Shown here piece by piece: positions 33,836 through 42,729 of a DNA stretch of 64,000 nucleotides (within the stretch, counting starts at the first letter, position 1; the number at the start of each line of letters is the position of its first letter). The notes under the pieces are model-generated. The model was not told the origin of the DNA and searched no databases. It saw nothing but the letters and a program-made list of their open reading frames with translations. The translations under genes and the position numbers were made by a program. Source of the DNA: Streptomyces minutiscleroticus (GTDB taxonomy: Bacteria; Actinomycetota; Actinomycetes; Streptomycetales; Streptomycetaceae); contig NZ_BMVU01000019.1 of assembly GCF_014650875.1 (NCBI RefSeq), forward strand, positions 62,001 through 126,000, in the 5' to 3' direction.

Positions 33836-34501
33836 ATGCGCGAGATCCTCGGAAGGCGACGCAGGCTCCTGTCCCGGCGGAACGGCGGGGGGCCCGAGAT
33901 GCTCGGCGCGGCCCTGACGTTCGCGACCGAGTGGCAGTGGCCCGTACTGCCCGGAGTGGCACCGGACCCGCAGGGGAAGGCCCGCTGCGCGTGCCCGGAC
34001 CCCGAGTGCGCGGTGCCGGGCGCCCATCCCTTCGACCCGGGCCTGCTCGCGGCCACCACGGACGAGCGCATGGTGCGCTGGTGGTGGACCAACCGTCCGG
34101 CGGCGCCCGTGGTGCTGGCCACCGGCGGCAGCGCCCCGTGCGCGGTGAGCCTGCCGGCCCTGGCGGCCTCCCGCGCGCTGCACGCCCTCGACCGCAGGGG
34201 CATGCGCCTGGGACCGGTCGTGGCCACCTCCTCCCGCTGGGCGCTGCTCGTGGCGCCGTACTCGATGGAGCAGCTCGGCGAGCTGCTGTACGCCAAGGAC
34301 TTCGTGCCCGGCTCGCTGCGCTTCCACGGTGAGGGCGGCTACCTCGCGCTGCCCCCGTCCGAGACCGGCCAGGGCCAGGTCCGCTGGGAGCGGGCGCCGC
34401 TGCCCGGCTCCGCCGCCCCCTGGGTGCCGGACGTGGAGGCCGTCGTCGACGCCGTGGTCGACGCCCTCACTCATACGGGTGTGAGCGCGCCCGAGTTGTA
34501 G
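33836..34501 (+). CDS. Prim-Pol-like (bifunctional primase/polymerase N-terminal) protein lacking the catalytic DxD
   Basis: 221 residues. ALTFATEWQWPVLPGVAPD, then CACPDPECAVPGAHP and FDPGLLAATTD match the opening of Streptomyces Prim-Pol domain proteins, including the Cys-rich insertion. The region where active members have (I/V)DxD (compare GIDLD in the 40030 protein) reads VVLATGGSAPCAVSLP, so polymerase activity is unlikely. AAGGAA lies 9 bases before ATG 33836. Widespread short relatives occur in Streptomyces; function unknown. A regulator or structural relic is possible. Confidence 0.75.
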   Translation: MREILGRRRRLLSRRNGGGPEMLGAALTFATEWQWPVLPGVAPDPQGKARCACPDPECAVPGAHPFDPGLLAATTDERMVRWWWTNRPAAPVVLATGGSAPCAVSLPALAASRALHALDRRGMRLGPVVATSSRWALLVAPYSMEQLGELLYAKDFVPGSLRFHGEGGYLALPPSETGQGQVRWERAPLPGSAAPWVPDVEAVVDAVVDALTHTGVSAPEL

Positions 34502-34544
34502 GGGTGCCGGGCGCGCGCCGGGCCGGATGCCCGCGCTTGCTCGT

Positions 34545-34550
34545 TATCGT
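34545..34550 (+). promoter_or_regulatory. -10 box TATCGT of a leaderless secreted-protein gene
   Basis: TATCGT-N7-ATG with no ribosome binding site in the pyrimidine-rich spacer. Confidence 0.5.
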
Positions 34551-34557
34551 CCCTTTT

Positions 34558-35268
34558 ATGCTGCGTTTTCCCGGGGCGCGTGCGCCCTCTTCGCCCTCAT
34601 CGTCCGGTCGGCCGGACCCCCGAGGCGTCCGCCTCCTGGCGCTGGCCGGCGCGGTCGCCTTCCTGGCGGCCGTCCCGCTCGCCGTCGCGTCCGCGGGGTC
34701 CCTGGGCGACCGGTCCGCGAGTACCCCGGACGGGCGGACGGACGGCTCCGCCCCGGCGGACGCCGCACGGCCGGACGCCGCATCGGCCGACGGCGACGGC
34801 GAGGCCGTCGGGGGGCGGTCCGGCGACGCGGACGCCTCCGGTGACGGCTCCGGTGCTCCCGCCGAGGACTCCGCGTCGCAGCTCGGCCGCTCGTCCCTGC
34901 TGTCCGGCCTGAGTGCGGCCGCCACCGCCCGCTGCGGCCCCGAACTCTCCTCCCCCGAGGGTGTCGAGGCGCAGACCTGCGTCCTGACCCGGGGGAACGG
35001 CACCTGGGCGCGCACCTACTACCGCAACACGACCGGCGAGGACCTGAGCGCCGTCCTGAGCCTCATGGCGCCTCGCGGCCACACCGTCCAACTGCACTGC
35101 GCCCTGGACGCGGACGACGAGCCGGGGGTGTGCGAGACGCCGCGGGAGCGCACGACGGCGGCTTCGGAGGCGTACACGGCGGTCGCGGAGTTCGCGCGGG
35201 CCGCGGGCGCGGACGGGCCGATGCTGCTGCGCTCGGGGAGCAACTCGCCCTCCGGCGCGGGCAGTTGA
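34558..35268 (+). CDS. Membrane-anchored or secreted protein of unknown function
   Basis: 236 residues: a basic N-terminus, one hydrophobic segment VRLLALAGAVAFLAAVPLAVA (residues about 23-44), a 75-residue Asp/Ala/Gly/Ser-rich stalk, and a C-terminal domain with four Cys (ARCGPE, AQTCVL, QLHCAL, GVCETP) likely to form disulfides outside the cell. ATG 34558 sits 7 bases after TATCGT. I do not recognise the family; the organisation is common in Streptomyces surface proteins. Confidence 0.78.
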   Translation: MLRFPGARAPSSPSSSGRPDPRGVRLLALAGAVAFLAAVPLAVASAGSLGDRSASTPDGRTDGSAPADAARPDAASADGDGEAVGGRSGDADASGDGSGAPAEDSASQLGRSSLLSGLSAAATARCGPELSSPEGVEAQTCVLTRGNGTWARTYYRNTTGEDLSAVLSLMAPRGHTVQLHCALDADDEPGVCETPRERTTAASEAYTAVAEFARAAGADGPMLLRSGSNSPSGAGS

Positions 35269-35333
35269 GGTCCGCGCTCCGCGGGCGGACGGTGCGGCCG
35301 GGTCCCCGGGGCGCGCACGCGGGCATGAAAAGA

Positions 35334-35371
35334 CCCGGTTGCTGGCGACGGGGGATGCACCAGCAACCGGG
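35334..35371. terminator. Hairpin terminator with T-run on the minus strand
   Basis: 12-bp perfect arms (35334-35345 / 35360-35371) with a 14-base loop. Reading the minus strand, the stem is followed by TCTTTTC, a better intrinsic terminator than most here, for the SEC-C gene; it also lies 66 bases after the convergent plus-strand gene. Confidence 0.75.
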
Positions 35372-35533
35372 CTATGGGAACGGTAACAAGAGATCGGCGG
35401 TTCGCAAATTCGATCTCGGCTATTCGGACACCGATTTCCCTGTCAGCACGGCGAGTTGTGACAGGAGTCACCCCTGCGGAGCGCTCCCCGGACGGCCGGC
35501 CGGGCGGCCGGTCCCGTCCGGGGACCACCCGGC

Positions 35534-36511
35534 TCAACTCAGCGTGACCTGCCGGTTGGTGAGGCCGCCGCGCGCCCTCCGCTCGTCCGCGGTGAGGGGC
35601 GCATCCGTGTCGAGCGCCCCCGCGAGCCGCTCGGCGAACGCGGCCGCCGGCTTCTCCACGTCCTCCGCCGACATTCCCGTCGGCAGGTCCCAGACCGGCA
35701 CGGTGAGGCCGTGCGCACGGAAGGAACCCACCAGGCGGGTGCCCTCGCCGAGGGACGACTGCCCCGCGGCGTGCAGCCGTGCCAGTGCGTCCAGAAGTCG
35801 CTCCTCGGGGTACGGCATGACCCAGCGCAGGTGGTTCTTGTCGGGGGTCTCGCACCAGTACGCCGCGTCGACGCCCGCGAGCTTCGCCGTCGGGATGGCC
35901 GCCGCGTTGGCCCGCTCCAGGGAGGCGGTCACCTCCGCGGTGGCGTTCTCCGCGTCCGGGACCCAGAACTCGAAGCCCTCGTGCACGACCGGCTCGAAGG
36001 CGCCCTCGGGGTCGAGCAGGTCCTGCAGCCGCGGGCCGTCGGCCGGGGCGCGGCGGCCCTGCACCGGCGTGCCGGGCTCGGCGGTGAGCGCCCGCCGCAG
36101 CGTGTCCGCCAGGTCGCGGCTGATGTCGCCGGAGGCGGTGTCGTTCTGCAGGCCGAGCAGGACCGAGCCGTCGTCGCGGCGCAGCGCCGGCCAGGCCATC
36201 GGCAGGACGGTGGCGAGCGTGACGGAGGGCACGCCCTCGGGGAGGCCGTCCTTCAGCGTCAGCTCGACGGTGGCGGCGGGCACCAGCTCGCGCAGCGCGA
36301 CCCAGTCCCCCTCGCCCGGCAGGCCCTCGAACGGGCGCTGCACCAGTTCGGTGGCGGCGTGCGCGGCGGCGCGGCCGTGGCAGGCCTTGTAGCGGCGGCC
36401 GCTGCCGCAGGGGCAGGGCTCCCGGGCGCCCACGACCGGGACGGTTCCGTCGGCGCCTGCGCCGCTCCTCCGCGGCTGCCCGGCCTTCGTCTGGGGTCGC
36501 TTCTTGGCCAT
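35534..36511 (-). CDS. SEC-C motif protein (DUF5926-like)
   Basis: 325 residues. An N-terminal basic tail is followed by REPCPCGSGRRYKACHG (residues 31-47), the zinc-binding SEC-C motif known from SecA C-termini. The remainder (PFEGLPGEGDWVALRELVPAATVEL...) is an actinobacteria-specific domain. SEC-C zinc fingers usually bind proteins or ribosomes. GGGAGAAA about 10 bases before ATG acts as the ribosome site; TAGGCT about 40 bases upstream is a probable -10. Function unknown. Confidence 0.85.
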   Translation of the reverse strand: MAKKRPQTKAGQPRRSGAGADGTVPVVGAREPCPCGSGRRYKACHGRAAAHAATELVQRPFEGLPGEGDWVALRELVPAATVELTLKDGLPEGVPSVTLATVLPMAWPALRRDDGSVLLGLQNDTASGDISRDLADTLRRALTAEPGTPVQGRRAPADGPRLQDLLDPEGAFEPVVHEGFEFWVPDAENATAEVTASLERANAAAIPTAKLAGVDAAYWCETPDKNHLRWVMPYPEERLLDALARLHAAGQSSLGEGTRLVGSFRAHGLTVPVWDLPTGMSAEDVEKPAAAFAERLAGALDTDAPLTADERRARGGLTNRQVTLS

Positions 36512-36637
36512 CGTGGGTTTCTCCCGGTTACGGCTCGTCTCGTACGGGCGCGAGCCTAGCCGCTCGTACCGGGCCGGAAGGGATCCCCGTGAACACGGCG
36601 CCGCGGCCGGTCCGTCCGGCCCGTCCGCGGGGGCGCC

Positions 36638-37180
36638 TCAGTCCAGGCCGTCGAAGGCGTCCCGGAGGTCGAGACCGGGCAGGGCCGGGACGGCCGGCGC
36701 CCTCACGCGCGCGGCGAGGCCGTCCCGCCGGCGGCCGTTGCACGCGTTCTTGCGCACGACCGCCCACACCGTGACCTCGCCGCGGTCGTCGTCCCGGACG
36801 CCCCAGTCGTCGGCCAGTGCCGTGATGATGTTCAGCCCGCGGCCGCCGTGCGCGGTGACCGAGGGCTTGGACGGAACCGGGCGGGTCGGACCACCGCCGT
36901 CCGTCACCTCGACCGTCAGCCCGCCGGCCGGGTCCACCCGCCACGCGGCACGGACGTCGCCGTCGCCGGCCAGGGCGTCGCCCAGCGGTCTGCCGTGCCG
37001 GCAGGCGTTGCTGAGCAGCTCCGAGAGAATCAGTACGGCGTCGTCGACGACCGCCTCCGCGACACCGCCGGAGCGCAGCTGCGCCCGCATCCGGCGTCTC
37101 GCCTTCCCCACGCCCGCAGGGCCATGGGGCACGGCCATGCTCGACGACGTGGGCACCACCTGTGCCACCACAAACGCCAC
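36638..37180 (-). CDS. Anti-sigma-type ATP-binding regulatory protein
   Basis: 180 residues. VLILSELLSNACRHG (N-box), LTVEVTDGGGP (G1) and HGGRGLNIITALADDWGV (G2) define a GHKL ATPase of the RsbW-like group common in Streptomyces. AAGGAGG lies 8 bases before GTG 37180, which decides the start; the longer open frame upstream is not supported. No partner gene adjacent. Same class as the 29611 gene but only distantly alike. Confidence 0.87.
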   Translation of the reverse strand: MAFVVAQVVPTSSSMAVPHGPAGVGKARRRMRAQLRSGGVAEAVVDDAVLILSELLSNACRHGRPLGDALAGDGDVRAAWRVDPAGGLTVEVTDGGGPTRPVPSKPSVTAHGGRGLNIITALADDWGVRDDDRGEVTVWAVVRKNACNGRRRDGLAARVRAPAVPALPGLDLRDAFDGLD

Positions 37181-37365
37181 CCCCGAGACCTCCTTCGCCC
37201 CACGCCACGGTGTGGATGCCCTCCCCGGCTGAGCGGGAAACCGGCCAGTAGACGGCCGGTGATGCACTCGACACGTCCCTTCACGGAGCGAACGCGCCGG
37301 TGCACACCCCGTCACCGGACGGGCGTCGCCCGCGGTCCGGCGCGTACGGCCCCGGGGCCGGCGGC

Positions 37366-38157
37366 TCAGCGGCCCAGCCGGTCCAGGACCGCACGCGGCC
37401 GGTTGGTGATGATGGCGTCCACGCCGAGACCGGCGCACAGGTCCACGTCCCGCGGCTCGTTCACCGTCCACACGTGCACCTGGTGGCCCGCGCCCTTCAG
37501 GCGCTCGACGTACGCGGGGTGGCTGCGCACGATGCGCAGGGACGGGCCGGCGATCCGCACCCCCGCGGGCAGCCGTCCGTCGCGCAGCCGCGGCGAGACG
37601 AACTGCATCAGGTAGACGGTGGGCAGGGTCGGCGACGCGGCGTGGACCCGGTGCAGGGAGCGCGCCGAGAAGCTCATGATCCGCACCTGCGACTCCCCGG
37701 CCGACTCCGGGGCGTCCAGGCCGAAGCGCTTCAGCAGGAGCAGCAGGCGCTCCTCGACCTGGCCCGCCCAGCGCGTGGGGTGCTTGGTCTCGACGGCCAG
37801 CTCGACGCGGCGGCCTGCGTCGGCGACGAGTTCCAGCAGCCGCTCCAGGGTCAGCACGGAGTGCGGGGCCTCCCGGTCGGGGGCCTCCTCGGCGTTCTTC
37901 CAGGAGCCGAAGTCCAGGGCGGCCAGGTCGGCGAGTTCCAGGGCGGAGACCGCGCCCCGGCCGTTGGACGTGCGGTCGACGCGCCGGTCGTGCACGCAGA
38001 CGAGCTGGCCGTCCGCGGTCAGCCGCACGTCGCACTCCAGCGCGTCGGCCCCGTCCTCGATCGCCTTCTCGTACGCGGCCAGGGTGTGCTCGGGAGCCTC
38101 TTCGGACGCTCCGCGGTGCGCCACCACCTGGGGCGAGTGCTGTCGTACGTGGGTCAC
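37366..38157 (-). CDS. Glycerophosphodiester phosphodiesterase
   Basis: 263-residue GDPD TIM-barrel enzyme hydrolysing glycerophosphodiesters to glycerol 3-phosphate and an alcohol. VVAHRGASEEAPEHTLAAY carries the catalytic HRG and the Glu; LECDVRLTADGQLVCVHD supplies ExD and the second His; VHVWTVN and DAIITNRP close the barrel. No signal peptide, so cytoplasmic. GTG 38157 is the best start (MTHVRQHSPQVV); the ribosome site is weak. Confidence 0.92.
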   Translation of the reverse strand: MTHVRQHSPQVVAHRGASEEAPEHTLAAYEKAIEDGADALECDVRLTADGQLVCVHDRRVDRTSNGRGAVSALELADLAALDFGSWKNAEEAPDREAPHSVLTLERLLELVADAGRRVELAVETKHPTRWAGQVEERLLLLLKRFGLDAPESAGESQVRIMSFSARSLHRVHAASPTLPTVYLMQFVSPRLRDGRLPAGVRIAGPSLRIVRSHPAYVERLKGAGHQVHVWTVNEPRDVDLCAGLGVDAIITNRPRAVLDRLGR

Positions 38158-38425
38158 CGCGTCATGGTGCCACCGCGCGGGGGTAGGCGTGGGACGAAAG
38201 CTTCTCAAGTGATGGCCGGTTTGCCGGACCAGTCCTATATAAAGGATGGTTCCGGACCCACAGGCACCGCTTATGGCGCCCTGACGTCTTGTGGGAAAAG
38301 CTGACGGCATACAACTGCAGGCGTACAACCCGCGCACGTACCACCGGGTCGTGCCGGCCCCACGCCCACGGGCGGCGCGGACCGGCGCGGACCGAAGGGA
38401 CAGCCGTGATTCGAGAGGAAGAGCT

Positions 38426-39841
38426 GTGAGCACCGAGAACGAGGGCACCGCGGTACCTCCGGCCCCGTCCGCACCTCCCGTGCCGGTGGACGCTCCCGCT
38501 GCTTCCGCGTACCCGGAGCAGGCGTCCCCCGCGCACGGGGCGGCCCCCGGAGCGGAGCCCGCGTCCGCCCCGGGCCAGGGGTACGGCGCCGCCTCCGGCG
38601 CCGAGCCCGGCGACTGGCCGCCCCCGCCCCCGCCGGCCGCCCCGTCGTACGCGGGCGGCGGCGACGGTCAGGGCGGCGGCTGGGGCACCGTCCCGGAGCC
38701 GCCCGCGCACAAGCCCGGCGGACGGCGGCGCGGCGGCCTGGTCGCGGCGATCCTGGTGGCCGCGCTGGTCGCGGGCGGCGTGGGCGGCGGCATCGGCTAC
38801 TGGGCGGCCGAGCGCAACGACGACGCCGGCGGGTCCACGACGGTCTCCGCCTCGCAGAGCGGCGGCGACGTGCGGCGCGCCGCGGGCACCATCGCGGGCG
38901 TCGCGGCGAAGGCGCTGCCGAGCACGGTCACCATCGAGGCCGAGAGCAGCAGCGGCGAGGGCGGCACGGGCACCGGCTTCGTCTTCGACAAGCAGGGCCA
39001 CATCCTCACCAACAACCACGTGGTGGCGGAGGCCGTCGACGGCGGCAAGGTCACGGCGACCTTCCCGGACGGCAAGAAGTACGACGCCGAGGTGATAGGG
39101 AACGCCCAGGGCTACGACGTCGCGGTCATCAAGCTGGAGAACGCGCCCTCGGACCTCGAGCCGCTCGCCCTCGGCGACTCCGACAAGGTGGCCGTCGGCG
39201 ACGCCACGATCGCCATCGGCGCGCCCTTCGGCCTGTCGAACACGGTGACCACGGGCATCATCAGCGCCAAGAACCGCCCGGTGGCCTCCAGCGACGGCGG
39301 CGGCAGCAAGGCCTCGTACATGAGCGCCCTGCAGACGGACGCCTCGATCAACCCGGGCAACTCCGGCGGCCCGCTCCTGGACGCCGGCGGCGCGGTGATC
39401 GGCATCAACTCCGCCATCCAGTCCACCGGCAGCGGCGGCCTCGGCGGCACCAGCCAGTCCGGTTCGATCGGCCTCGGCTTCGCCATCCCGATCAACCAGG
39501 CGAAGAACGTCGCGCAGCAGCTGATCAGGACCGGCAAGCCGGTCTACCCGGTGATCGGCGCCTCGGTCTCCCTGGAGGAGGGCACGGGCGGCGCGAAGAT
39601 CACCGAGCAGGGCGCGAGCGGCTCGGACGCGGTGACCCCGGACGGGCCCGCGGACAAGGCCGGCCTCCGGCCCGGAGACGTGATCACCAAGCTCGACGAC
39701 CGGGTGATCGACAGCGGTCCGACCCTGATCGGTGAGATCTGGACCCACGAGCCCGGCGACAAGGTCAAGATCACCTACACCCGCGACGGCAGGACCCGTA
39801 CGGCCGAGGTGACCCTGGGCCAGCGCGAGGGCGACAGCTGA
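38426..39841 (+). CDS. HtrA/DegP-like trypsin-family serine protease with PDZ domain
   Basis: 471 residues. A Pro/Ala-rich cytoplasmic head (1-110), one membrane helix (GGLVAAILVAALVAGGVGGGIG), the protease domain with His198 (TNNHVV), Asp231 (YDVAVIKL) and Ser313 (NPGNSGGPL), then a C-terminal PDZ domain (GPADKAGLRPGDVI). This is the membrane-anchored extracellular quality-control protease of actinobacteria. AGGAAG 8 bases before GTG 38426 sets the start. Divergent from the phosphodiesterase gene; the 270-bp gap includes a TATATAAAGG stretch near 38235 that could serve as a promoter. Confidence 0.93.
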   Translation: MSTENEGTAVPPAPSAPPVPVDAPAASAYPEQASPAHGAAPGAEPASAPGQGYGAASGAEPGDWPPPPPPAAPSYAGGGDGQGGGWGTVPEPPAHKPGGRRRGGLVAAILVAALVAGGVGGGIGYWAAERNDDAGGSTTVSASQSGGDVRRAAGTIAGVAAKALPSTVTIEAESSSGEGGTGTGFVFDKQGHILTNNHVVAEAVDGGKVTATFPDGKKYDAEVIGNAQGYDVAVIKLENAPSDLEPLALGDSDKVAVGDATIAIGAPFGLSNTVTTGIISAKNRPVASSDGGGSKASYMSALQTDASINPGNSGGPLLDAGGAVIGINSAIQSTGSGGLGGTSQSGSIGLGFAIPINQAKNVAQQLIRTGKPVYPVIGASVSLEEGTGGAKITEQGASGSDAVTPDGPADKAGLRPGDVITKLDDRVIDSGPTLIGEIWTHEPGDKVKITYTRDGRTRTAEVTLGQREGDS

Positions 39842-39881
39842 CCCGTTACTCTTGTCCCCGCGCCGCCCGCGGACGGCGCGG

Positions 39882-39966
39882 GGTGGGTTGCCCGAGCGGC
39901 CTAAGGGAACGGTCTTGAAAACCGTCGTGGCGCGAGTCACCGTGGGTTCAAATCCCACACCCACCG
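39882..39966 (+). tRNA. tRNA-Ser(TGA)
   Basis: 85 bases: acceptor GGTGGGT/ACCCACC, anticodon arm ACGGT-CTTGAAA-ACCGT with anticodon TGA, long variable arm, T-arm GTGGG-TTCAAAT-CCCAC, discriminator G, CCA not encoded. All stems pair fully. Confidence 0.96.
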
Positions 39967-39973
39967 CGGGTTC

Positions 39974-40010
39974 GAGAGCCCCCGACCGGCAGGACCGGTC
40001 GGGGGCTCTC
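39974..40010 (+). terminator. Terminator of tRNA-Ser(TGA)
   Basis: Perfect 16-bp stem (39974-39989 / 39995-40010) with a 5-base loop, directly after the tRNA. Confidence 0.85.
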
Positions 40011-40029
40011 GTCTCTGCGGCCGGGGGAC

Positions 40030-40905
40030 CTACGGCTGATGGCCCGTCATACGGGCCGCCGAGGCGACGGTGGAGCGGGCCTCGCGGTCGGTGAGGCCGG
40101 CGCGCAGGGCCGCGTCGATCAGGGCGGGGGCCAGGGAGGGGCCGATGCCGTCCTCGTAGGCGCGGCAGGCCGCCCAGAACAGGCGGGTGTTGCGCTGGCC
40201 CTCGTGGGCGGCGAGGACGAACTGGACCAGGCCCTCGCCGTGCCGGCCGCCCGCCGGCGCGGACGCGGTGCGGGGCGTGCGGGGCGGGGGCAGGAGCAGG
40301 CGCAGCAGGGCCGGCGGGCAGGGAGCCGGGGCCAGGTGGGCGGTGCCGGGGGCCGCGCTGTAGACGCCGTGCTCGGTGCGGGAGCCGGGGCCGACGAGGT
40401 AGCCGCCCGCGCCGCGGATGTCGATGCCGGGCGCCAGCCGCCCCGCGGAGTTGGGCACCACCACGTCGGGCGGGCCCGTGAGCCAGATGTGCCGGCCGCC
40501 GCTGGGCGTCAGGACGACCACGGTGTCGGGGATCGTGAACAGGTGGCGCAGCGCCAGTTCGCGCAGGGCCGCCGAGGAGTCGGCGCCCGACTTGGTGTCG
40601 AGGTCGATGCCGACGAGGTGGTGCGGGGGCAGTCCGCACGCGATGCCGTAGCCCGTGGCCCGGCCGGCGGCGGCGAAGAGGGCGCGGATGCGCTGCGGGT
40701 CGGCCGACGCGTCGTACACGCCGTGGCCGAAGCGGCCGCACTCGCCCCGGCAGGGCGGGCCGGCGGGCTCGGGGTCGTCGCGGTGCGGTGAGCGGATCGC
40801 GGGGAGTTTGGTCCGGGACAGCGGGATGACGGCGAGTCCGCGTTCGGCCGCGGACAGGGCGTGCGCGAGGGCCAGGGTCGTGGCCTGCCGGTCGGTGGTG
40901 GCCAT
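40030..40905 (-). CDS. Bifunctional DNA primase/polymerase (Prim-Pol) domain protein
   Basis: 291 residues. ALSAAERGLAVIPLSRTKLPAI, the Cys-containing CRGECGRFGHGVYDAS, HLVGIDLDTKSG (metal-binding DxD), SGGRHIWLTG and GIDIRGAGGYLVGPGS are all intact Prim-Pol motifs known from archaeal plasmid and pSAM2-type replication proteins. No helicase domain follows. It sits next to a tRNA-Ser, a common integration site, but no integrase or att repeats are seen, so it is probably a domesticated chromosomal gene. GGAGG is only one base before ATG 40905, so the start is uncertain. Confidence 0.85.
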   Translation of the reverse strand: MATTDRQATTLALAHALSAAERGLAVIPLSRTKLPAIRSPHRDDPEPAGPPCRGECGRFGHGVYDASADPQRIRALFAAAGRATGYGIACGLPPHHLVGIDLDTKSGADSSAALRELALRHLFTIPDTVVVLTPSGGRHIWLTGPPDVVVPNSAGRLAPGIDIRGAGGYLVGPGSRTEHGVYSAAPGTAHLAPAPCPPALLRLLLPPPRTPRTASAPAGGRHGEGLVQFVLAAHEGQRNTRLFWAACRAYEDGIGPSLAPALIDAALRAGLTDREARSTVASAARMTGHQP

Positions 40906-41244
40906 GCCTCCATGCTCGTACGTGTGTTCGAAAAAAGGAAGAGTGCCGGTGGTCCCGGGGCAAGGTGGCGAAAAAGTGGCGGAACGATTCTTCTTTTGCG
41001 GCGTACGGAATGAGGTGTGCCTGACGTCCTGAACTGGCACGTCTTGCGTCGAAAAGGGTTTATCGACATGTCATCACGCGTGCGAGCGAATCGCGGCTTG
41101 CGGGGTGGTTCGCGGGGCCGGGCTGGGCAACTCTGGACTCGCGACGTCGCGATCACCGCCGGACCGGTCGGCCAACCGCCCCGGCACCAGCCGTACTCGA
41201 CCGGTGCCCACCGGTCCGTACTTCCGGTTCCTGGAGGAATCCAC
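40906..41244. other. 339-bp spacer without a gene
   Basis: Divergent spacer between the Prim-Pol gene and the small secreted protein gene. AT-richer islands (gaaaaaaggaagag, cgaaaaagtgg, gattcttcttttgcgg, gaaaagggtttatcgac) suggest promoters for both sides. No tRNA or ORF supported. Confidence 0.4.
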
Positions 41245-41553
41245 ATGGCAAGCATCCGTACCGCCCGCACCGTCGCCGCCGTGGCCGCCCTGCCCCTGGT
41301 GGCAGCCCTCTTCGCCGGCGTCGCGACCGCCGACAACGGAGCCGTCGCGGGCGGCGGATCGAACGCCGGGGTCGCGACCGTCGCCGGCAGCGGCGCGGGC
41401 GTCAACAACGGCAACTCGTCGACCGTCCAGCAGCAGGCGATCGGTGCCGGGGCGTCGAACGAGAACAACTCGGCCCAGGTGAACGGCTCCGGGTTCACGG
41501 CCATCGACCAGTCGGACCGGACCGTCGCCATCAACTTCTCCGAGCTGTGGTGA
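41245..41553 (+). CDS. Small secreted Asn/Gly/Ala-rich protein
   Basis: 102 residues. Signal peptide MASIRTARTVAAVAALPLVA...FAGVATA, then about 74 mature residues rich in Gly, Asn, Ala, Ser, Val with GGGSNAGVATVAGSGAGVNN and a terminal INFSELW. GGAGGA 8 bases before ATG is strong. The composition recalls hydrophobic surface proteins of Streptomyces (rodlins, chaplins), but the chaplin Cys pair and rodlin motifs are absent. Function not known; likely deposited outside the cell. Confidence 0.8.
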   Translation: MASIRTARTVAAVAALPLVAALFAGVATADNGAVAGGGSNAGVATVAGSGAGVNNGNSSTVQQQAIGAGASNENNSAQVNGSGFTAIDQSDRTVAINFSELW

Positions 41554-41777
41554 GCCTGGAGCCCTGATGAGCCCGGGCCGCCGGGGTCCGGCTCCCGGCG
41601 GCCCGTCCGTCCCCGGGGGAACGGGACGGAGGGGGACACGGAGGGAGGGAGACACGGAGGGAGGGGAGGAAGGGGTGATCCGTCCGCGCGGCGGTGCTGC
41701 GGCGCCGCCGCGCGGACGCGCGTCCGGGAGGCGGGGGTCCTCGTCCCACGATCGAGGGCTCTTGCGGAGGCGTACGG

Positions 41778-42683
41778 ATGAACGCGGCCGCGCACGGCGC
41801 GTGTCCGCACCCCTCCGCCCGGGAAAGAACGTTCACTCGGCCCATGCGTTGGCTGCAGCGCCCACGGGCGCTCCTCGGACTCGGATTCGTACTGCTCCTG
41901 CTGGTCACGGGCGCGTCGCCCGCGACGGCCGGAGCCGGTCCCGCGGCTGCGGCCCCGGCGGAGGCCGCGGCGCCCGTCTTCAAGGGCAGAGCCTTCGACA
42001 CCTGCCGGGCGCCGTCGAAGGACACCATGCGCCGGTGGCTGTCCTCGCCCTACCGCGGCGTCGGCGTCTACTTCGGCGGCCGGGGCCGGGCCTGCAAGGA
42101 GCAGAAGCAGCTGAGCCGCGGCTGGGTGCGCTCGGTCACGGCGCAGGGCTGGCGGGTGCTCCCGCTGTACGTGGGCTCGCAGTCGCCGTGCGTGCGGGCG
42201 GCGCACAAGAGGCAGGTGCGCATGGGAGGCCACCCCTGGAAGCAGGGGCGGGCCGAGGGGCGCGACGCGGTGCGCGCGGCGGGCCGGCTGGCCATCGGCG
42301 CGGGCAGCGCGCTCTACCTCGACATGGAGGCGTACGACCACCGGAACAAGAAGTGCGCCCGTTCGACGCTCCTCTTCGTCCGCGGCTGGAACCGCGAGGT
42401 GCGCGAACGCGGCTACGTGCCGGGCTTCTACAGCAGCGCCGACCACGGCGTGCGGCACATGGAGGCGGCGCGCCGCGCAGGGACGGCCGACCTGCCGGCG
42501 GCGATCTGGTACGCGCGGTGGCGGGTGCGCGCCTCGGTCACCAGGGAGCCGGCGCTGAGCGACGGCGCCTGGACCGGCCGGCGCGTCCACCAGTACGCGG
42601 GCAACGTCCGCGAGAAGCACGGCGGCCGGACGCTCCTCATCGACCGCAACCTGGTGCACGCGCCGGTGGCGAACGTCCACTGA
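41778..42683 (+). CDS. Secreted DUF1906 (glycoside-hydrolase-like) protein
   Basis: 301 residues. An N-terminal extension leads to a hydrophobic signal RALLGLGFVLLLLVTGASPATA, then the DUF1906 TIM-barrel: FDTCRAPSKDTMRRW, YRGVGVYFGGRGRACKE, GWRVLPLYVGSQSP, LYLDMEAY, GFYSS and IWYARWRV. Rv2525c of M. tuberculosis is the structural model. These domains resemble family GH25-like lysins, but the substrate is unproven. GGAGG 8 bases before ATG 41778 supports that start over ATG 41844. Confidence 0.88.
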   Translation: MNAAAHGACPHPSARERTFTRPMRWLQRPRALLGLGFVLLLLVTGASPATAGAGPAAAAPAEAAAPVFKGRAFDTCRAPSKDTMRRWLSSPYRGVGVYFGGRGRACKEQKQLSRGWVRSVTAQGWRVLPLYVGSQSPCVRAAHKRQVRMGGHPWKQGRAEGRDAVRAAGRLAIGAGSALYLDMEAYDHRNKKCARSTLLFVRGWNREVRERGYVPGFYSSADHGVRHMEAARRAGTADLPAAIWYARWRVRASVTREPALSDGAWTGRRVHQYAGNVREKHGGRTLLIDRNLVHAPVANVH

Positions 42684-42729
42684 GCTCCTGAGCCCCGCTC
42701 CGTCCCCCCTGCTCGCCCCACCCGCCACA

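Noticed and set aside
39882..41040. Integrative plasmid at tRNA-Ser suggested by the Prim-Pol gene
   Set aside because: No integrase, excisionase, transfer gene or repeated tRNA 3' end seen in the window.
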